Source: Pseudomonadota bacterium (GTDB lineage: Bacteria > Pseudomonadota > Alphaproteobacteria > Rhizobiales > Rhizobiaceae). From it: DNA of 6,039 nucleotides. Of the stretch, positions 1 through 6,039 are shown piece after piece. The notes beneath the pieces were generated by a model. The model ran no database searches. It was not told the DNA's origin and worked only from the letters and a program-made list of their open reading frames with translations. Both the position numbers and the translations under genes were made by a program. Location: contig JAEXXS010000061.1 in assembly GCA_023451915.1 (NCBI GenBank), forward strand, positions 1-6,039, written 5' to 3'. Numbering within the stretch: position 1 is the stretch's first letter; each line of letters starts with the position of its first letter.

Positions 1-206
1 TCACCGGCTCGCTTTTGATTGAAACCATCTTCTCCCTCGACGGTCTTGGCCTGCTCGGCTACCAGTCGGTCATCAACCGCGATTATCCGGTTGTGTTCGC
101 CAATCTCTTCATCTTCTCGCTGATCGGTCTGCTTGTCGGGCTTCTGTCCGATCTGACCTATACATGGATTGATCCACGCATCGATTTCGACCGGAGGGAC
201 GTGTGA
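1..206 (+). CDS. yejB: YejB, peptide ABC transporter permease (C-terminal end only)
   Basis: This is the last 67 codons of an inner-membrane permease; the gene begins before the window, and the first complete codon is at 3-5. The reading frame opens with a [20 protein letters not shown] segment, which closely matches the C-terminal part of E. coli YejB. It is followed by a hydrophobic transmembrane stretch (residues about 33-52 of the fragment) and the ending 'WIDPRIDF', typical of DppB/OppB-class permeases. YejB pairs with YejE to form the membrane channel of the YejABEF importer, which takes up oligopeptides and, in E. coli, microcin C. Its TGA stop (204-206) overlaps the yejE start in a TGATG arrangement, implying translational coupling. 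No frameshift is seen. Family assignment is firm because the next two genes are clear YejE and YejF; only the truncation limits what can be said. Confidence 0.92.
   Translation, partial: TGSLLIETIFSLDGLGLLGYQSVINRDYPVVFANLFIFSLIGLLVGLLSDLTYTWIDPRIDFDRRDV
193..198 (+). promoter_or_regulatory. Ribosome binding site of yejE
   Basis: GGAGGG lies inside the last codons of yejB, 7 nt before the ATG at 206. A GTG at 203 is in the same frame but would be only 4 nt from this site, so the spacing favours ATG 206 as the yejE start. Confidence 0.75.
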
Positions 207-1345
207 TGACCGACGCCGCCCTCACCCCCGCCGTCAAGCCAGTGAAAAGGCCTTGGCTGTCGCCGCTGAACCGCCGTCGCTGGCAGAACTTCAAGGCCAA
301 CAAGCGCGGTTACTGGTCGCTGTGGGTTTTCCTGTTCCTGCTCATTGCCGCCCTGGGCTCGGAATTCATCGCCAATGATCGTCCCATCCTCGTTTCCTAT
401 AAGGGCGAATTGCTGGCGCCGGTCTTTGTCGATTATCCCGAAGAGAAATTTGGCGGCTTCTATGCGGTGACCGATTATCGCGATCCGGTGATACAGGAAG
501 AAATCGCCAAGAATGGCTGGGCGATCTGGCCGCCGATTCGCTATTCCTACAACACCGTGAATAACGAAATCCCGGAAGCGGCCCCTTCAAAGCCCTTCTG
601 GCTCTATTCCGCCGAGGAGCGCTGCCAGCGCTATGCGCAGGGTGTCAACGATCCCAATTGCCGTTTCGGCAATTTCAACCTGCTCGGCACTGACGATCAG
701 GCGCGGGACGTCTTTGCGCGCGCGCTTTACGGCTTCCGCATTTCAGTGCTGTTCGGCCTGATCCTCACCTTCTTCTCGGCCATCATCGGCGTGACGGCAG
801 GCGCGGTGCAGGGCTATTTCGGCGGCTGGGTCGATCTGATCTTCCAGCGCATCATCGAAATCTGGTCGTCGATCCCCGTGCTTTATCTGTTGCTGATCAT
901 CGCGGCGATCCTGCCGCCCGGCTTCTGGGTGCTGCTCGGCATCATGCTTCTCTTCTCATGGGTGGCGTTCGTCGGCGTGGTGCGGGCTGAATTCCTGCGC
1001 GCTCGAAATTTTGAATATGTGAATGCGGCGCGCGCGCTCGGCGTGAAAAACGGCACTATCATGTGGCGGCATCTTCTGCCCAATGCCATGGTAGCGACGC
1101 TGACCTTCCTGCCCTTCATTCTGAACGGCTCGATCACCACCTTGACCTCGCTCGACTTCCTCGGCTTCGGCCTGCCGCCAGGCTCCGCCTCGCTTGGCGA
1201 ACTTCTGGCGCAGGGCAAGAATAATCTTCAGGCGCCTTGGCTCGGCATTACCGGCTTCGTGGTCATCTCGGTCATGCTGTCGCTGCTGATTTTCATCGGC
1301 GAGGCGACACGCGACGCATTCGATCCGCGAAAGGCATTTCAATGA
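206..1345 (+). CDS. yejE: YejE, peptide ABC transporter permease
   Basis: This is the second inner-membrane permease of the YejABEF peptide importer. The 379-residue protein follows E. coli YejE (341 residues) closely. It has a basic cytoplasmic N-terminus ending 'NKRGYWSLW' and a first membrane helix at about 36-55. A long periplasmic loop at about 56-175 carries the family segments 'GSEFIANDRP' and 'NGWAIWPPIR'. The binding-protein-dependent permease domain spans about 177-370, with roughly five more helices. The ATPase-contacting EAA loop is at about 270-293 (EYVNAARALGV...HLLPN), and the end 'EATRDAFDPRKA' is typical. The extra length lies mostly in the periplasmic loop at about 121-160, which contains Cys140 and Cys152, absent from the E. 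coli protein. ATG 206 was chosen over GTG 203 from ribosome-site spacing. The gene overlaps yejB (TGATG) and yejF (ATGA). Codon use resembles its neighbours. Confidence 0.95.
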   Translation: MTDAALTPAVKPVKRPWLSPLNRRRWQNFKANKRGYWSLWVFLFLLIAALGSEFIANDRPILVSYKGELLAPVFVDYPEEKFGGFYAVTDYRDPVIQEEIAKNGWAIWPPIRYSYNTVNNEIPEAAPSKPFWLYSAEERCQRYAQGVNDPNCRFGNFNLLGTDDQARDVFARALYGFRISVLFGLILTFFSAIIGVTAGAVQGYFGGWVDLIFQRIIEIWSSIPVLYLLLIIAAILPPGFWVLLGIMLLFSWVAFVGVVRAEFLRARNFEYVNAARALGVKNGTIMWRHLLPNAMVATLTFLPFILNGSITTLTSLDFLGFGLPPGSASLGELLAQGKNNLQAPWLGITGFVVISVMLSLLIFIGEATRDAFDPRKAFQ

Positions 1346-3003
1346 GTGGGTCAATGAGCGGATCCCTGTCCGAATCAGGCAACAAAACGCTGCTATCCGT
1401 CCGCGACTTGTCAGTGGCGTTCCGTCAAAATGGCGAAGAGCGCATTTCCGTCGACCGCGTGTCCTTCGACATTGCCGAAGGCGAGACCGTGGCTCTGGTC
1501 GGCGAATCCGGCTCTGGCAAATCCGTCTCCGCCCTGTCGGTGCTGAAGCTTCTCCCCTATCCGGCGGCGAGCCACCCTTCCGGGGAAATCATTTTCAACG
1601 GCAAGGACTTGATGAAGGCCTCCGAGCCGGAATTGCGGCGGGTGCGCGGCAATGACATCGCGATGATATTTCAGGAGCCGATGACTTCGCTTAACCCGCT
1701 GCACAGCGTCGAGCGACAGGTCGGCGAAATCCTGCGTGTGCATCAGGGCATGGGTGACGCTCAGGCGCGGGCGCGCACGCTGGAGCTTCTGCATGAAGTC
1801 GGCATTCGCGAGCCCGAAAAACGCCTGTCGGCCTTCCCGCATCAGCTTTCAGGCGGGCAACGCCAGCGTGTGATGATCGCCATGGCGCTGGCCAACAAGC
1901 CGAAGCTGCTGATCGCCGACGAGCCGACCACCGCGCTTGATGTGACGGTGCAGGCGCAGATTTTGAAGCTGCTTGCCGAGCTGAAGACCGCGCAGGGCAT
2001 GTCCATGCTGTTTATCACCCACGATCTCGGCATTGTGCGCAAGATCGCCGATAAGGTCTGCGTGATGAGCAAGGGCAAGATCGTTGAGGCCGGCCCCACC
2101 AGCGACATCTTCGACAATCCGCAGCATCCCTATACCAAACATCTGCTCGCCGCCGAACCGAAGGGCGAGCCGCCCGCTGCCGACCCCACCGCAAAAACAG
2201 TGATGGAAGGCAAGGATATCCGCGTCTGGTTTCCGATCAAAAAGGGCTTCATGCGCAAGACCGTCGACCATGTGAAGGCGGTGGACGGGATCGATGTCAA
2301 TCTGCGTGCCGGTCAGACGCTCGGTGTCGTCGGCGAATCGGGGTCCGGCAAGACCACGCTTGGCCTCGCCCTTTCGCGGATGATTTCCTCCAAGGGCGAT
2401 ATTCGCTTTGAAGGGCGCGATATCGCGAAATTCAGCTTCAAGGATATGCGCCCGCTGCGCCGTGAAATGCAGATCGTGTTTCAGGACCCGTTCGGCTCGC
2501 TTTCTCCGCGTATGACCATTGCGGACATTATCGCCGAAGGTCTGCTGGTCCATGAGCCGAAGCTCTCCGCGGACGACCGCGATGCGCGGGTCGTGGCGGC
2601 ACTTCAGGAAGTGAACCTCGATCCGGAAACGCGCTTCCGCTATCCGCATGAGTTTTCCGGCGGCCAGCGCCAGCGCATCGCCATTGCGCGCGCCATGGTG
2701 CTGAACCCGCGCTTCGTCATGCTGGACGAGCCCACCTCAGCGCTCGACATGAGCGTGCAGGCGCAAGTGGTCGATCTTTTGCGTGGATTGCAGAAGAAGC
2801 ATGATCTCGCCTATCTTTTCATAAGCCACGATCTCAAAGTGGTGCGGGCACTGGCCAATGATGTGCTGGTGATGCGCAACGGCAAGGCGGTTGAATATGG
2901 ACCGGCGAAGGATGTCTTCGCCAATCCCAAGACCGACTATACCAAGGCGTTGATGGCGGCGGCCTTCCATATGGAGGCAACCGAGGGAGGAGTGAGGCAA
3001 TGA
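1342..3003 (+). CDS. yejF: YejF, peptide ABC transporter ATPase with two nucleotide-binding domains
   Basis: This cytoplasmic ATPase drives the YejBE channel. The 553-residue protein carries two complete ABC domains fused in one chain, as in E. coli YejF (529 residues). Domain 1 has Walker A GESGSGKS (54-61), Q-loop Gln111, signature LSGGQ (169-173), Walker B LLIADE (189-194) and switch His227. An oligopeptide-transporter C-terminal segment (QHPYTKHLL, about 261-269) follows. Domain 2 has Walker A GESGSGKT (331-338), Gln381, signature FSGGQ (438-442), Walker B FVMLDE (458-463) and His496. Both ATP sites therefore look competent. ATG 1342 is preferred: it overlaps the yejE stop (ATGA), and AAGG at 1331-1334 lies 7 nt upstream. 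A second in-frame ATG at 1354 begins a near-repeat (MSGSMSGS) and would remove four residues. The gene ends in an ATGA overlap with the dehydrogenase gene. Confidence 0.96.
   Translation: MSGSMSGSLSESGNKTLLSVRDLSVAFRQNGEERISVDRVSFDIAEGETVALVGESGSGKSVSALSVLKLLPYPAASHPSGEIIFNGKDLMKASEPELRRVRGNDIAMIFQEPMTSLNPLHSVERQVGEILRVHQGMGDAQARARTLELLHEVGIREPEKRLSAFPHQLSGGQRQRVMIAMALANKPKLLIADEPTTALDVTVQAQILKLLAELKTAQGMSMLFITHDLGIVRKIADKVCVMSKGKIVEAGPTSDIFDNPQHPYTKHLLAAEPKGEPPAADPTAKTVMEGKDIRVWFPIKKGFMRKTVDHVKAVDGIDVNLRAGQTLGVVGESGSGKTTLGLALSRMISSKGDIRFEGRDIAKFSFKDMRPLRREMQIVFQDPFGSLSPRMTIADIIAEGLLVHEPKLSADDRDARVVAALQEVNLDPETRFRYPHEFSGGQRQRIAIARAMVLNPRFVMLDEPTSALDMSVQAQVVDLLRGLQKKHDLAYLFISHDLKVVRALANDVLVMRNGKAVEYGPAKDVFANPKTDYTKALMAAAFHMEATEGGVRQ
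2985..2992 (+). promoter_or_regulatory. Ribosome binding site of the dehydrogenase gene
   Basis: GGGAGGAG lies within the last codons of yejF; its GGAGG core ends 9 nt before ATG 3000. It is the strongest such site in the operon, suggesting that the dehydrogenase is efficiently translated in its own right despite the ATGA overlap. Confidence 0.7.
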
Positions 3004-3962
3004 CCACGAATAACGACAAAGGCAATATTCTTCTGGCGATCACCGATTGGGACCCGGAAATCTGGCTGAAGACCTTCAGGGACAATGCGCCGGATCGCCC
3101 CGTGGTGACCGAGCGCGCCGAGAATGACCCTTCGGTCAAATACGCGCTCGTCTGGAAGCAGAAGCCCGGCTCGCTCGCCAATCTACCCAATCTCAAAGTG
3201 ATTTTCTCTCTTGGCGCGGGCGTGGACCATGTGTTCCGCGATGACCGCATTCCTGATGTGCCGCTGGTGCGCATCATCTCCGACGATCTGACCATGCGCA
3301 TGACCGAATATGTGGTCTGGCAGGTGCTGGATCATCACCGTCTTGGATCGCGCTATCGCAAGCAGCAGCAGAACCATGTCTGGCATGAAGATCGCCGCCA
3401 GCCTGCCGCTCACGAAGTGACGGTCGGTATTATGGGGCTTGGTGTGCTGGGCCGCGATGCGGCTGAAAAGCTGAAAACGCTTGGTTTCAACGTGACCGGC
3501 TGGAGCCGCCGCCCGCAGGAAATCGCTGGCGTGAAAACCTATCACGGTCGCGATGGCTTTGGCGCTTTCCTCAAGACCGCCGATATTTTTGTCTGCCTGC
3601 TGCCGCTGACGCCCGACACCAAGGGCATTCTGTCCATGTCGATGTTCGCGCAGCTGAAGAGCGACGGACCGTTCGGTGCGCCGGTGCTGATCAATGCCGG
3701 TCGCGGCGGCTTGCAGAACGAGGCCGATATTCTGGCCGCGCTCGACCGTGGGCTGCTTTCGGCGGCATCGCTCGACGTGTTCAATCAGGAACCGCTGCCG
3801 ACCACCAGCGCGCTCTGGGATCATCCGCGCGTGACGATCACCCCACACGCTGCGGCAAGCTCGTCAGCGACGGCACTGGTGCCGCAGATCATCCGGCAGA
3901 TCGAAGCCTTTGAGCGCAATGGCACGCTGGAGCACGTGGTCGACCGCAATACGCAATATTGA
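3000..3962 (+). CDS. ghrA: D-2-hydroxyacid dehydrogenase, glyoxylate/hydroxypyruvate reductase A type
   Basis: This is probably a cytoplasmic NAD(P)H-dependent reductase of 2-oxoacids such as glyoxylate or hydroxypyruvate. The 320-residue protein matches the length and layout of the GhrA group (E. coli GhrA, 312). An N-terminal substrate domain contains 'SLGAGVDH' (70-77) and 'MTEYVVW' (101-107). A Rossmann domain has the dinucleotide motif GLGVLG (146-151), followed by 'GWSRRPQ' (167-173), where the Arg residues would favour NADPH. The catalytic triad is visible: Arg235 in NAGRGG, Glu264 in FNQEPLP and His283 in TPHAAA. The substrate is not proven; related members reduce other 2-oxoacids. 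The start overlaps the yejF stop (ATGA) behind a strong ribosome site, so it is the last gene of the yej operon here. A stem-loop follows 16 nt after the stop. The family call is firm and the exact substrate is inferred. Confidence 0.88.
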   Translation: MTTNNDKGNILLAITDWDPEIWLKTFRDNAPDRPVVTERAENDPSVKYALVWKQKPGSLANLPNLKVIFSLGAGVDHVFRDDRIPDVPLVRIISDDLTMRMTEYVVWQVLDHHRLGSRYRKQQQNHVWHEDRRQPAAHEVTVGIMGLGVLGRDAAEKLKTLGFNVTGWSRRPQEIAGVKTYHGRDGFGAFLKTADIFVCLLPLTPDTKGILSMSMFAQLKSDGPFGAPVLINAGRGGLQNEADILAALDRGLLSAASLDVFNQEPLPTTSALWDHPRVTITPHAAASSSATALVPQIIRQIEAFERNGTLEHVVDRNTQY

Positions 3963-3978
3963 TCGGGACGTTTCGGAT

Positions 3979-4009
3979 TGATTGGCAGCGACTGGCTGCC
4001 GATCATTTT
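3979..4009 (+). terminator. Probable factor-independent terminator of the yej operon
   Basis: An 11-bp stem pairs 3979-3989 (TGATTGGCAGC) with 3995-4005 (GCTGCCGATCA) around the 5-nt loop GACTG, with one G-U pair. It is followed by TTTT at 4006-4009, then GCTTT. It sits between converging genes, 16 nt past the dehydrogenase stop. The right arm includes the stop codon of the - strand gene. On the - strand no T-run follows the hairpin, so it should act mainly for + strand transcripts. The short T-run makes this moderately strong, not certain. Confidence 0.6.
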
Positions 4010-4773
4010 GCTTTGCGCGCCTTGTAGCGAATGGTCTCGAAACGGACATTCAGCGCGTTATAGAGCAGCAAGCGACCAACCAGCGGTTTGCCGATGCCGG
4101 TGACGAGCTTGATCACTTCCATCGCCTGCAAGCTGCCGATTACGCCCGGCAGCACGCCCAGCACGCCCGCTTCCGCGCAGGTGGGCACGGTTCCGGGCGG
4201 CGGTGCTTCCGGGAAGAGATCGCGATAGGAGGGATTTTGCGTGCCGTCCGGTCCGGTCAGATAGGGCATCAGCACCGTCACCGTGCCATCGAAGCGGCCC
4301 ATTGCACCAGTGACCAGCGGTCGCCCGACTTTGGCGGCGGTATCCGCCAGCACATAGCGGGTTGTGAAATTATCGGAGCCATCGACGATCACATCGTAAT
4401 GGGCAATCAGCGCTTCGGCATTATCCGCACTGAGGCGCAGGGCATGGCCTTCGACCGTCACATGCGGATTGATGCGCGCAATGGCGTTTCGCGCGCTCTC
4501 GACCTTTTCCTGACCAACGCTTTCCGTATCGTGAATGACCTGACGCTGGAGATTGGACAGCGAAACCGTATCGTCGTCGACAATGCCGAGTGTCCCGATG
4601 CCCGCAGCCGCCAGATATTGCAGCACGGGCGCACCGAGACCGCCAGCGCCGACGACCAGCACGCGGGCTGCCTTCAGCTTCTGCTGACCCGGGCCGCCGA
4701 CTTCCGGCAGCACGATATGGCGCGCATAGCGTTCAAGCTCTTCGGACGAAAATGGTCTGGATGGTGCATTCAT
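4003..4773 (-). CDS. moeB: MoeB/ThiF/HesA-family ubiquitin-like-protein adenylyltransferase
   Basis: This E1-like enzyme is predicted to use ATP to adenylate the C-terminal glycine of a small sulfur carrier such as MoaD (molybdopterin synthesis) or ThiS (thiamine synthesis). From ATG 4773 it has 256 residues (E. coli MoeB, 249). Visible motifs are Arg18 in 'RYARHI', the nucleotide loop GAGGLG (42-47), DDDTVSLSNLQRQ (66-78), Lys90 in GQEKVESA and Asp131 in VDGSDN, matching the essential MoeB aspartate. The cysteine in PTCAEAG (Cys199) is present and is the only one. The two CxxC zinc pairs of MoeB are missing: 'SYRD' stands at 182-185 and no cysteines lie at the C-terminus. No rhodanese domain follows, unlike MoeZ/MOCS3. 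An alternative GTG start at 4782 adds three residues and fits the ribosome site better. It lies just downstream of recF on the same strand. The carrier protein cannot be told from sequence. Confidence 0.85.
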   Translation of the reverse strand: MNAPSRPFSSEELERYARHIVLPEVGGPGQQKLKAARVLVVGAGGLGAPVLQYLAAAGIGTLGIVDDDTVSLSNLQRQVIHDTESVGQEKVESARNAIARINPHVTVEGHALRLSADNAEALIAHYDVIVDGSDNFTTRYVLADTAAKVGRPLVTGAMGRFDGTVTVLMPYLTGPDGTQNPSYRDLFPEAPPPGTVPTCAEAGVLGVLPGVIGSLQAMEVIKLVTGIGKPLVGRLLLYNALNVRFETIRYKARKAK

Positions 4774-4791
4774 GATGATCACAACATAGGA

Positions 4792-4795
4792 CTCC
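4792..4795 (-). promoter_or_regulatory. Possible ribosome binding site of the moeB-like gene
   Basis: On the - strand GGAG lies 9 nt before an in-frame GTG (4782-4780) but 18 nt before ATG 4773. The spacing therefore supports GTG 4782 as the real start, while family alignment is compatible with either codon. No better site is seen directly before the ATG. Confidence 0.4.
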
Positions 4796-4799
4796 GTGA

Positions 4800-4813
4800 C
4801 GCTGCTGTCAGCG
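4800..4813 (-). other. Small GC-rich hairpin in the recF-moeB spacer
   Basis: A perfect 5-bp stem (CGCTG/CAGCG) with a 4-nt loop lies in the short spacer between the recF stop (4820-4822) and the moeB-like start. No T-run follows on the - strand, so it does not look like a full terminator. It could weakly affect mRNA stability or read-through, or be chance. Confidence 0.25.
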
Positions 4814-4819
4814 GATAAT

Positions 4820-5974
4820 TTAGTTCCTGGTGAGAACGCCGCCTGCGACACTGAAAAACTGCGCATCGCCGCCCAGCGTGTCGAACAGCGCCCTGTCTGT
4901 GCCGGTCATAAAGGCCTGCCCGCCGAGATCGTCGAGAATGCCGAACAAGGCAGCACGACGGCCTGAATCAAGATGCGCCGCGATTTCGTCCAGGAGAAGA
5001 ATCGGCGCCATGCCAGACAATTCGCCGGTCAGGCGCGCATGGGCCAGGATAAGACCGATGAGCAACGCCTTCTGCTCGCCGGTCGAGCACAGGGCTGCAG
5101 GCATGGCTTTCGGCCTGTGCTGTACGATGAGGTCGGTGCGGTGCGGCCCATCCAGCGTTCGGCCTGCAGCGCGATCACGCATGCGACCGTCGCGCAGGGT
5201 GCGGCGAAAATCCTCTTCCAGATCGAGCGCGGCTTCGAGACCGATCCGCTGCTCCAGCGAACCTTCCAGAAAGCAATCTGCCTTCGGGAAAGGACCTTCT
5301 GCTGGCAACCGTTCGATCATGGCCGCGATCAGCCGCATGGCTTCTGCCCGTGCGGCGGCAATGGCGGTGCCAAGCTCCGCCATCTGGCTTTCAATCGCAT
5401 CGAGCCAGCGGTCGTCATTATTGCCTTCGCTGAGGAGCCGATTGCGGCTGCGCATGGCCTTTTCATAATCGAGCACGCGCTTGCCGTGCCCGGTATCGAT
5501 GGCAAGGACCATGCGGTCGAGAAAACGCCGCCTGTCCGACGCACCGCCGGTGAAAAGCCCATCCATGGAGGGCACGACCCAGAGGATACGTGCGTAATCG
5601 AGAAGCTCGTCGCCGGAGGCTGCAACGCCGTTGATACGAACCTTGCGCCCGCCTTCTCCGCCGCCCGCTGTTCCGGTGCCGATTTCGGCTTCACCGTAGA
5701 TCATGCAATCGAGCGATGCGTGGATGGCAAAGCCGTCATGCGCCACCGTTCGCGCCACATCGTCATAGGAAGCCCGGCGAAGGCCGCGGCCTGGGGACAG
5801 AAAGGAAAGCGCTTCGATGAGATTGGTCTTGCCTGACCCGTTCTCGCCGGTCAGCACCACATGGCCGGGGCCGAGCGGCAGCGAGAGTTCCGCATAATTG
5901 CGGAAATCAGTGAGCTTAAGCCGCCGGACCGAAACCCGGTCGGGGCGGCTCACTATATCGTCTTTTATATCCAC
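4820..5974 (-). CDS. recF: RecF, DNA replication/repair ATPase
   Basis: RecF is an SMC-like ABC ATPase that binds gapped DNA and, with RecO and RecR, loads RecA at stalled or damaged replication sites. The 384-residue protein begins with the family segment VRRLKLTDFRNY (16-27), then Walker A GENGSGKT (43-50). It contains 'SDRRRFLDR' (146-154), 'LDGPHRTDL' (274-282), the signature STGEQKALL (297-305), Walker B ILLLDE (325-330) and the D-loop IAAHLD (331-336). All ATPase elements are intact. It is somewhat longer than E. coli RecF (357), partly through a glycine-rich stretch at about 99-110. The start is GTG 5974; another GTG at 5953 is in frame and would give a protein seven residues shorter, and neither has a clear ribosome site. 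The moeB-like gene follows within 46 nt on the same strand. recF commonly neighbours dnaN near the origin, which would lie beyond 6039. Confidence 0.94.
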   Translation of the reverse strand: MDIKDDIVSRPDRVSVRRLKLTDFRNYAELSLPLGPGHVVLTGENGSGKTNLIEALSFLSPGRGLRRASYDDVARTVAHDGFAIHASLDCMIYGEAEIGTGTAGGGEGGRKVRINGVAASGDELLDYARILWVVPSMDGLFTGGASDRRRFLDRMVLAIDTGHGKRVLDYEKAMRSRNRLLSEGNNDDRWLDAIESQMAELGTAIAAARAEAMRLIAAMIERLPAEGPFPKADCFLEGSLEQRIGLEAALDLEEDFRRTLRDGRMRDRAAGRTLDGPHRTDLIVQHRPKAMPAALCSTGEQKALLIGLILAHARLTGELSGMAPILLLDEIAAHLDSGRRAALFGILDDLGGQAFMTGTDRALFDTLGGDAQFFSVAGGVLTRN

Positions 5975-6039
5975 AATCGGGTTCTTTGAGAGGCCTTTTC
6001 CCGCGAGATGCCGGAGCTATCGAGATTTTGGCTATGGCG
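5975..6039 (-). other. Upstream region of recF (65 nt to window edge)
   Basis: I see no open gene end, convincing -35/-10 pair or strong ribosome site in this short stretch. An AGGCCT palindrome at 5991-5996 is too small to interpret. The recF promoter, if separate, may lie here or further upstream outside the window. Confidence 0.3.

Noticed and set aside
1237..1341. Upstream extension of yejF by 35 codons into yejE
   Set aside because: The extension overlaps yejE coding sequence and encodes an Arg/His-rich segment not found in YejF. ATG 1342 has the ATGA overlap and an AAGG site.
1849..2649. A 266-codon open frame on the - strand opposite yejF
   Set aside because: It lies wholly inside yejF, which has intact motifs in both ATPase domains. 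The opposite frame shows no recognisable domain and is expected as a shadow in GC-rich coding DNA.
4790..4794. A GANTC site (possible CcrM methylation) overlapping the moeB-like ribosome site
   Set aside because: GANTC occurs at several other places in the window, including inside genes, at about chance frequency, so its position here is not evidence of regulation.
3982..4818. A 278-codon + strand open frame opposite the moeB-like gene
   Set aside because: The translation is rich in His, Arg and Gln with no domain, while the - strand gives a clear ThiF-fold protein. It is an antisense shadow.
4774..4866. Extension of the moeB-like frame by 31 codons to ATG 4866, inside recF
   Set aside because: Most of it would overlap recF, and the added residues do not resemble the family N-terminus. 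A start at 4773 or 4782 fits better.
4973..5836. A 287-codon + strand open frame opposite recF
   Set aside because: It is antisense to a recF with all family motifs. Its composition is atypical and no plausible ribosome site or partner supports it.
5961..5970. A TATAAAA-like string on the - strand near the recF start, possible -10 box
   Set aside because: It lies just inside the recF frame, and no suitable -35 element stands at proper distance upstream.

Overview
The window is compact, GC-rich bacterial chromosome. Almost every base is coding, and neighbouring genes overlap by a few bases. The protein sequences and gene set point to an alphaproteobacterium of the Rhizobiales, most probably Brucella/Ochrobactrum (Brucellaceae). 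This assignment comes from recognising the proteins, not from a search.

Positions 1-3962 (+ strand) hold the downstream part of a YejABEF-type peptide ABC transporter operon: the last 67 codons of the permease yejB, the complete second permease yejE, and the complete double-ATPase yejF. They are followed by a D-2-hydroxyacid dehydrogenase of the glyoxylate/hydroxypyruvate reductase A type. Each junction is a stop/start overlap (TGATG, ATGA, ATGA), so the four genes look translationally coupled on one transcript. YejB and YejE form the inner-membrane channel and YejF powers it. The periplasmic binding protein YejA would be expected upstream, outside the window. In E. coli this transporter takes up microcin C; in Brucella and rhizobia it is linked to the handling of antimicrobial or plant-derived peptides. 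How the dehydrogenase relates to peptide uptake is unknown.

Positions 3963-4002 separate two converging gene sets. They carry a stem-loop with a short T-run that fits a factor-independent terminator for the yej operon.

Positions 4003-5974 (- strand) hold recF, the DNA gap-repair ATPase, followed by a MoeB/ThiF/HesA-family adenylyltransferase that lacks the usual zinc-binding cysteines. The two are 46 nt or less apart and are probably co-transcribed. recF often lies next to dnaN near the replication origin, so the sequence beyond position 6039 may lead to dnaN/dnaA; this is inference.

I found no mobile element, CRISPR array, RNA gene or prophage sequence. This is an ordinary core-genome region with no convincing sign of an undescribed system. 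The points most worth checking are the zinc-less MoeB-like protein, a cysteine-bearing insertion in the external loop of YejE, and the dehydrogenase locked into the yej operon.
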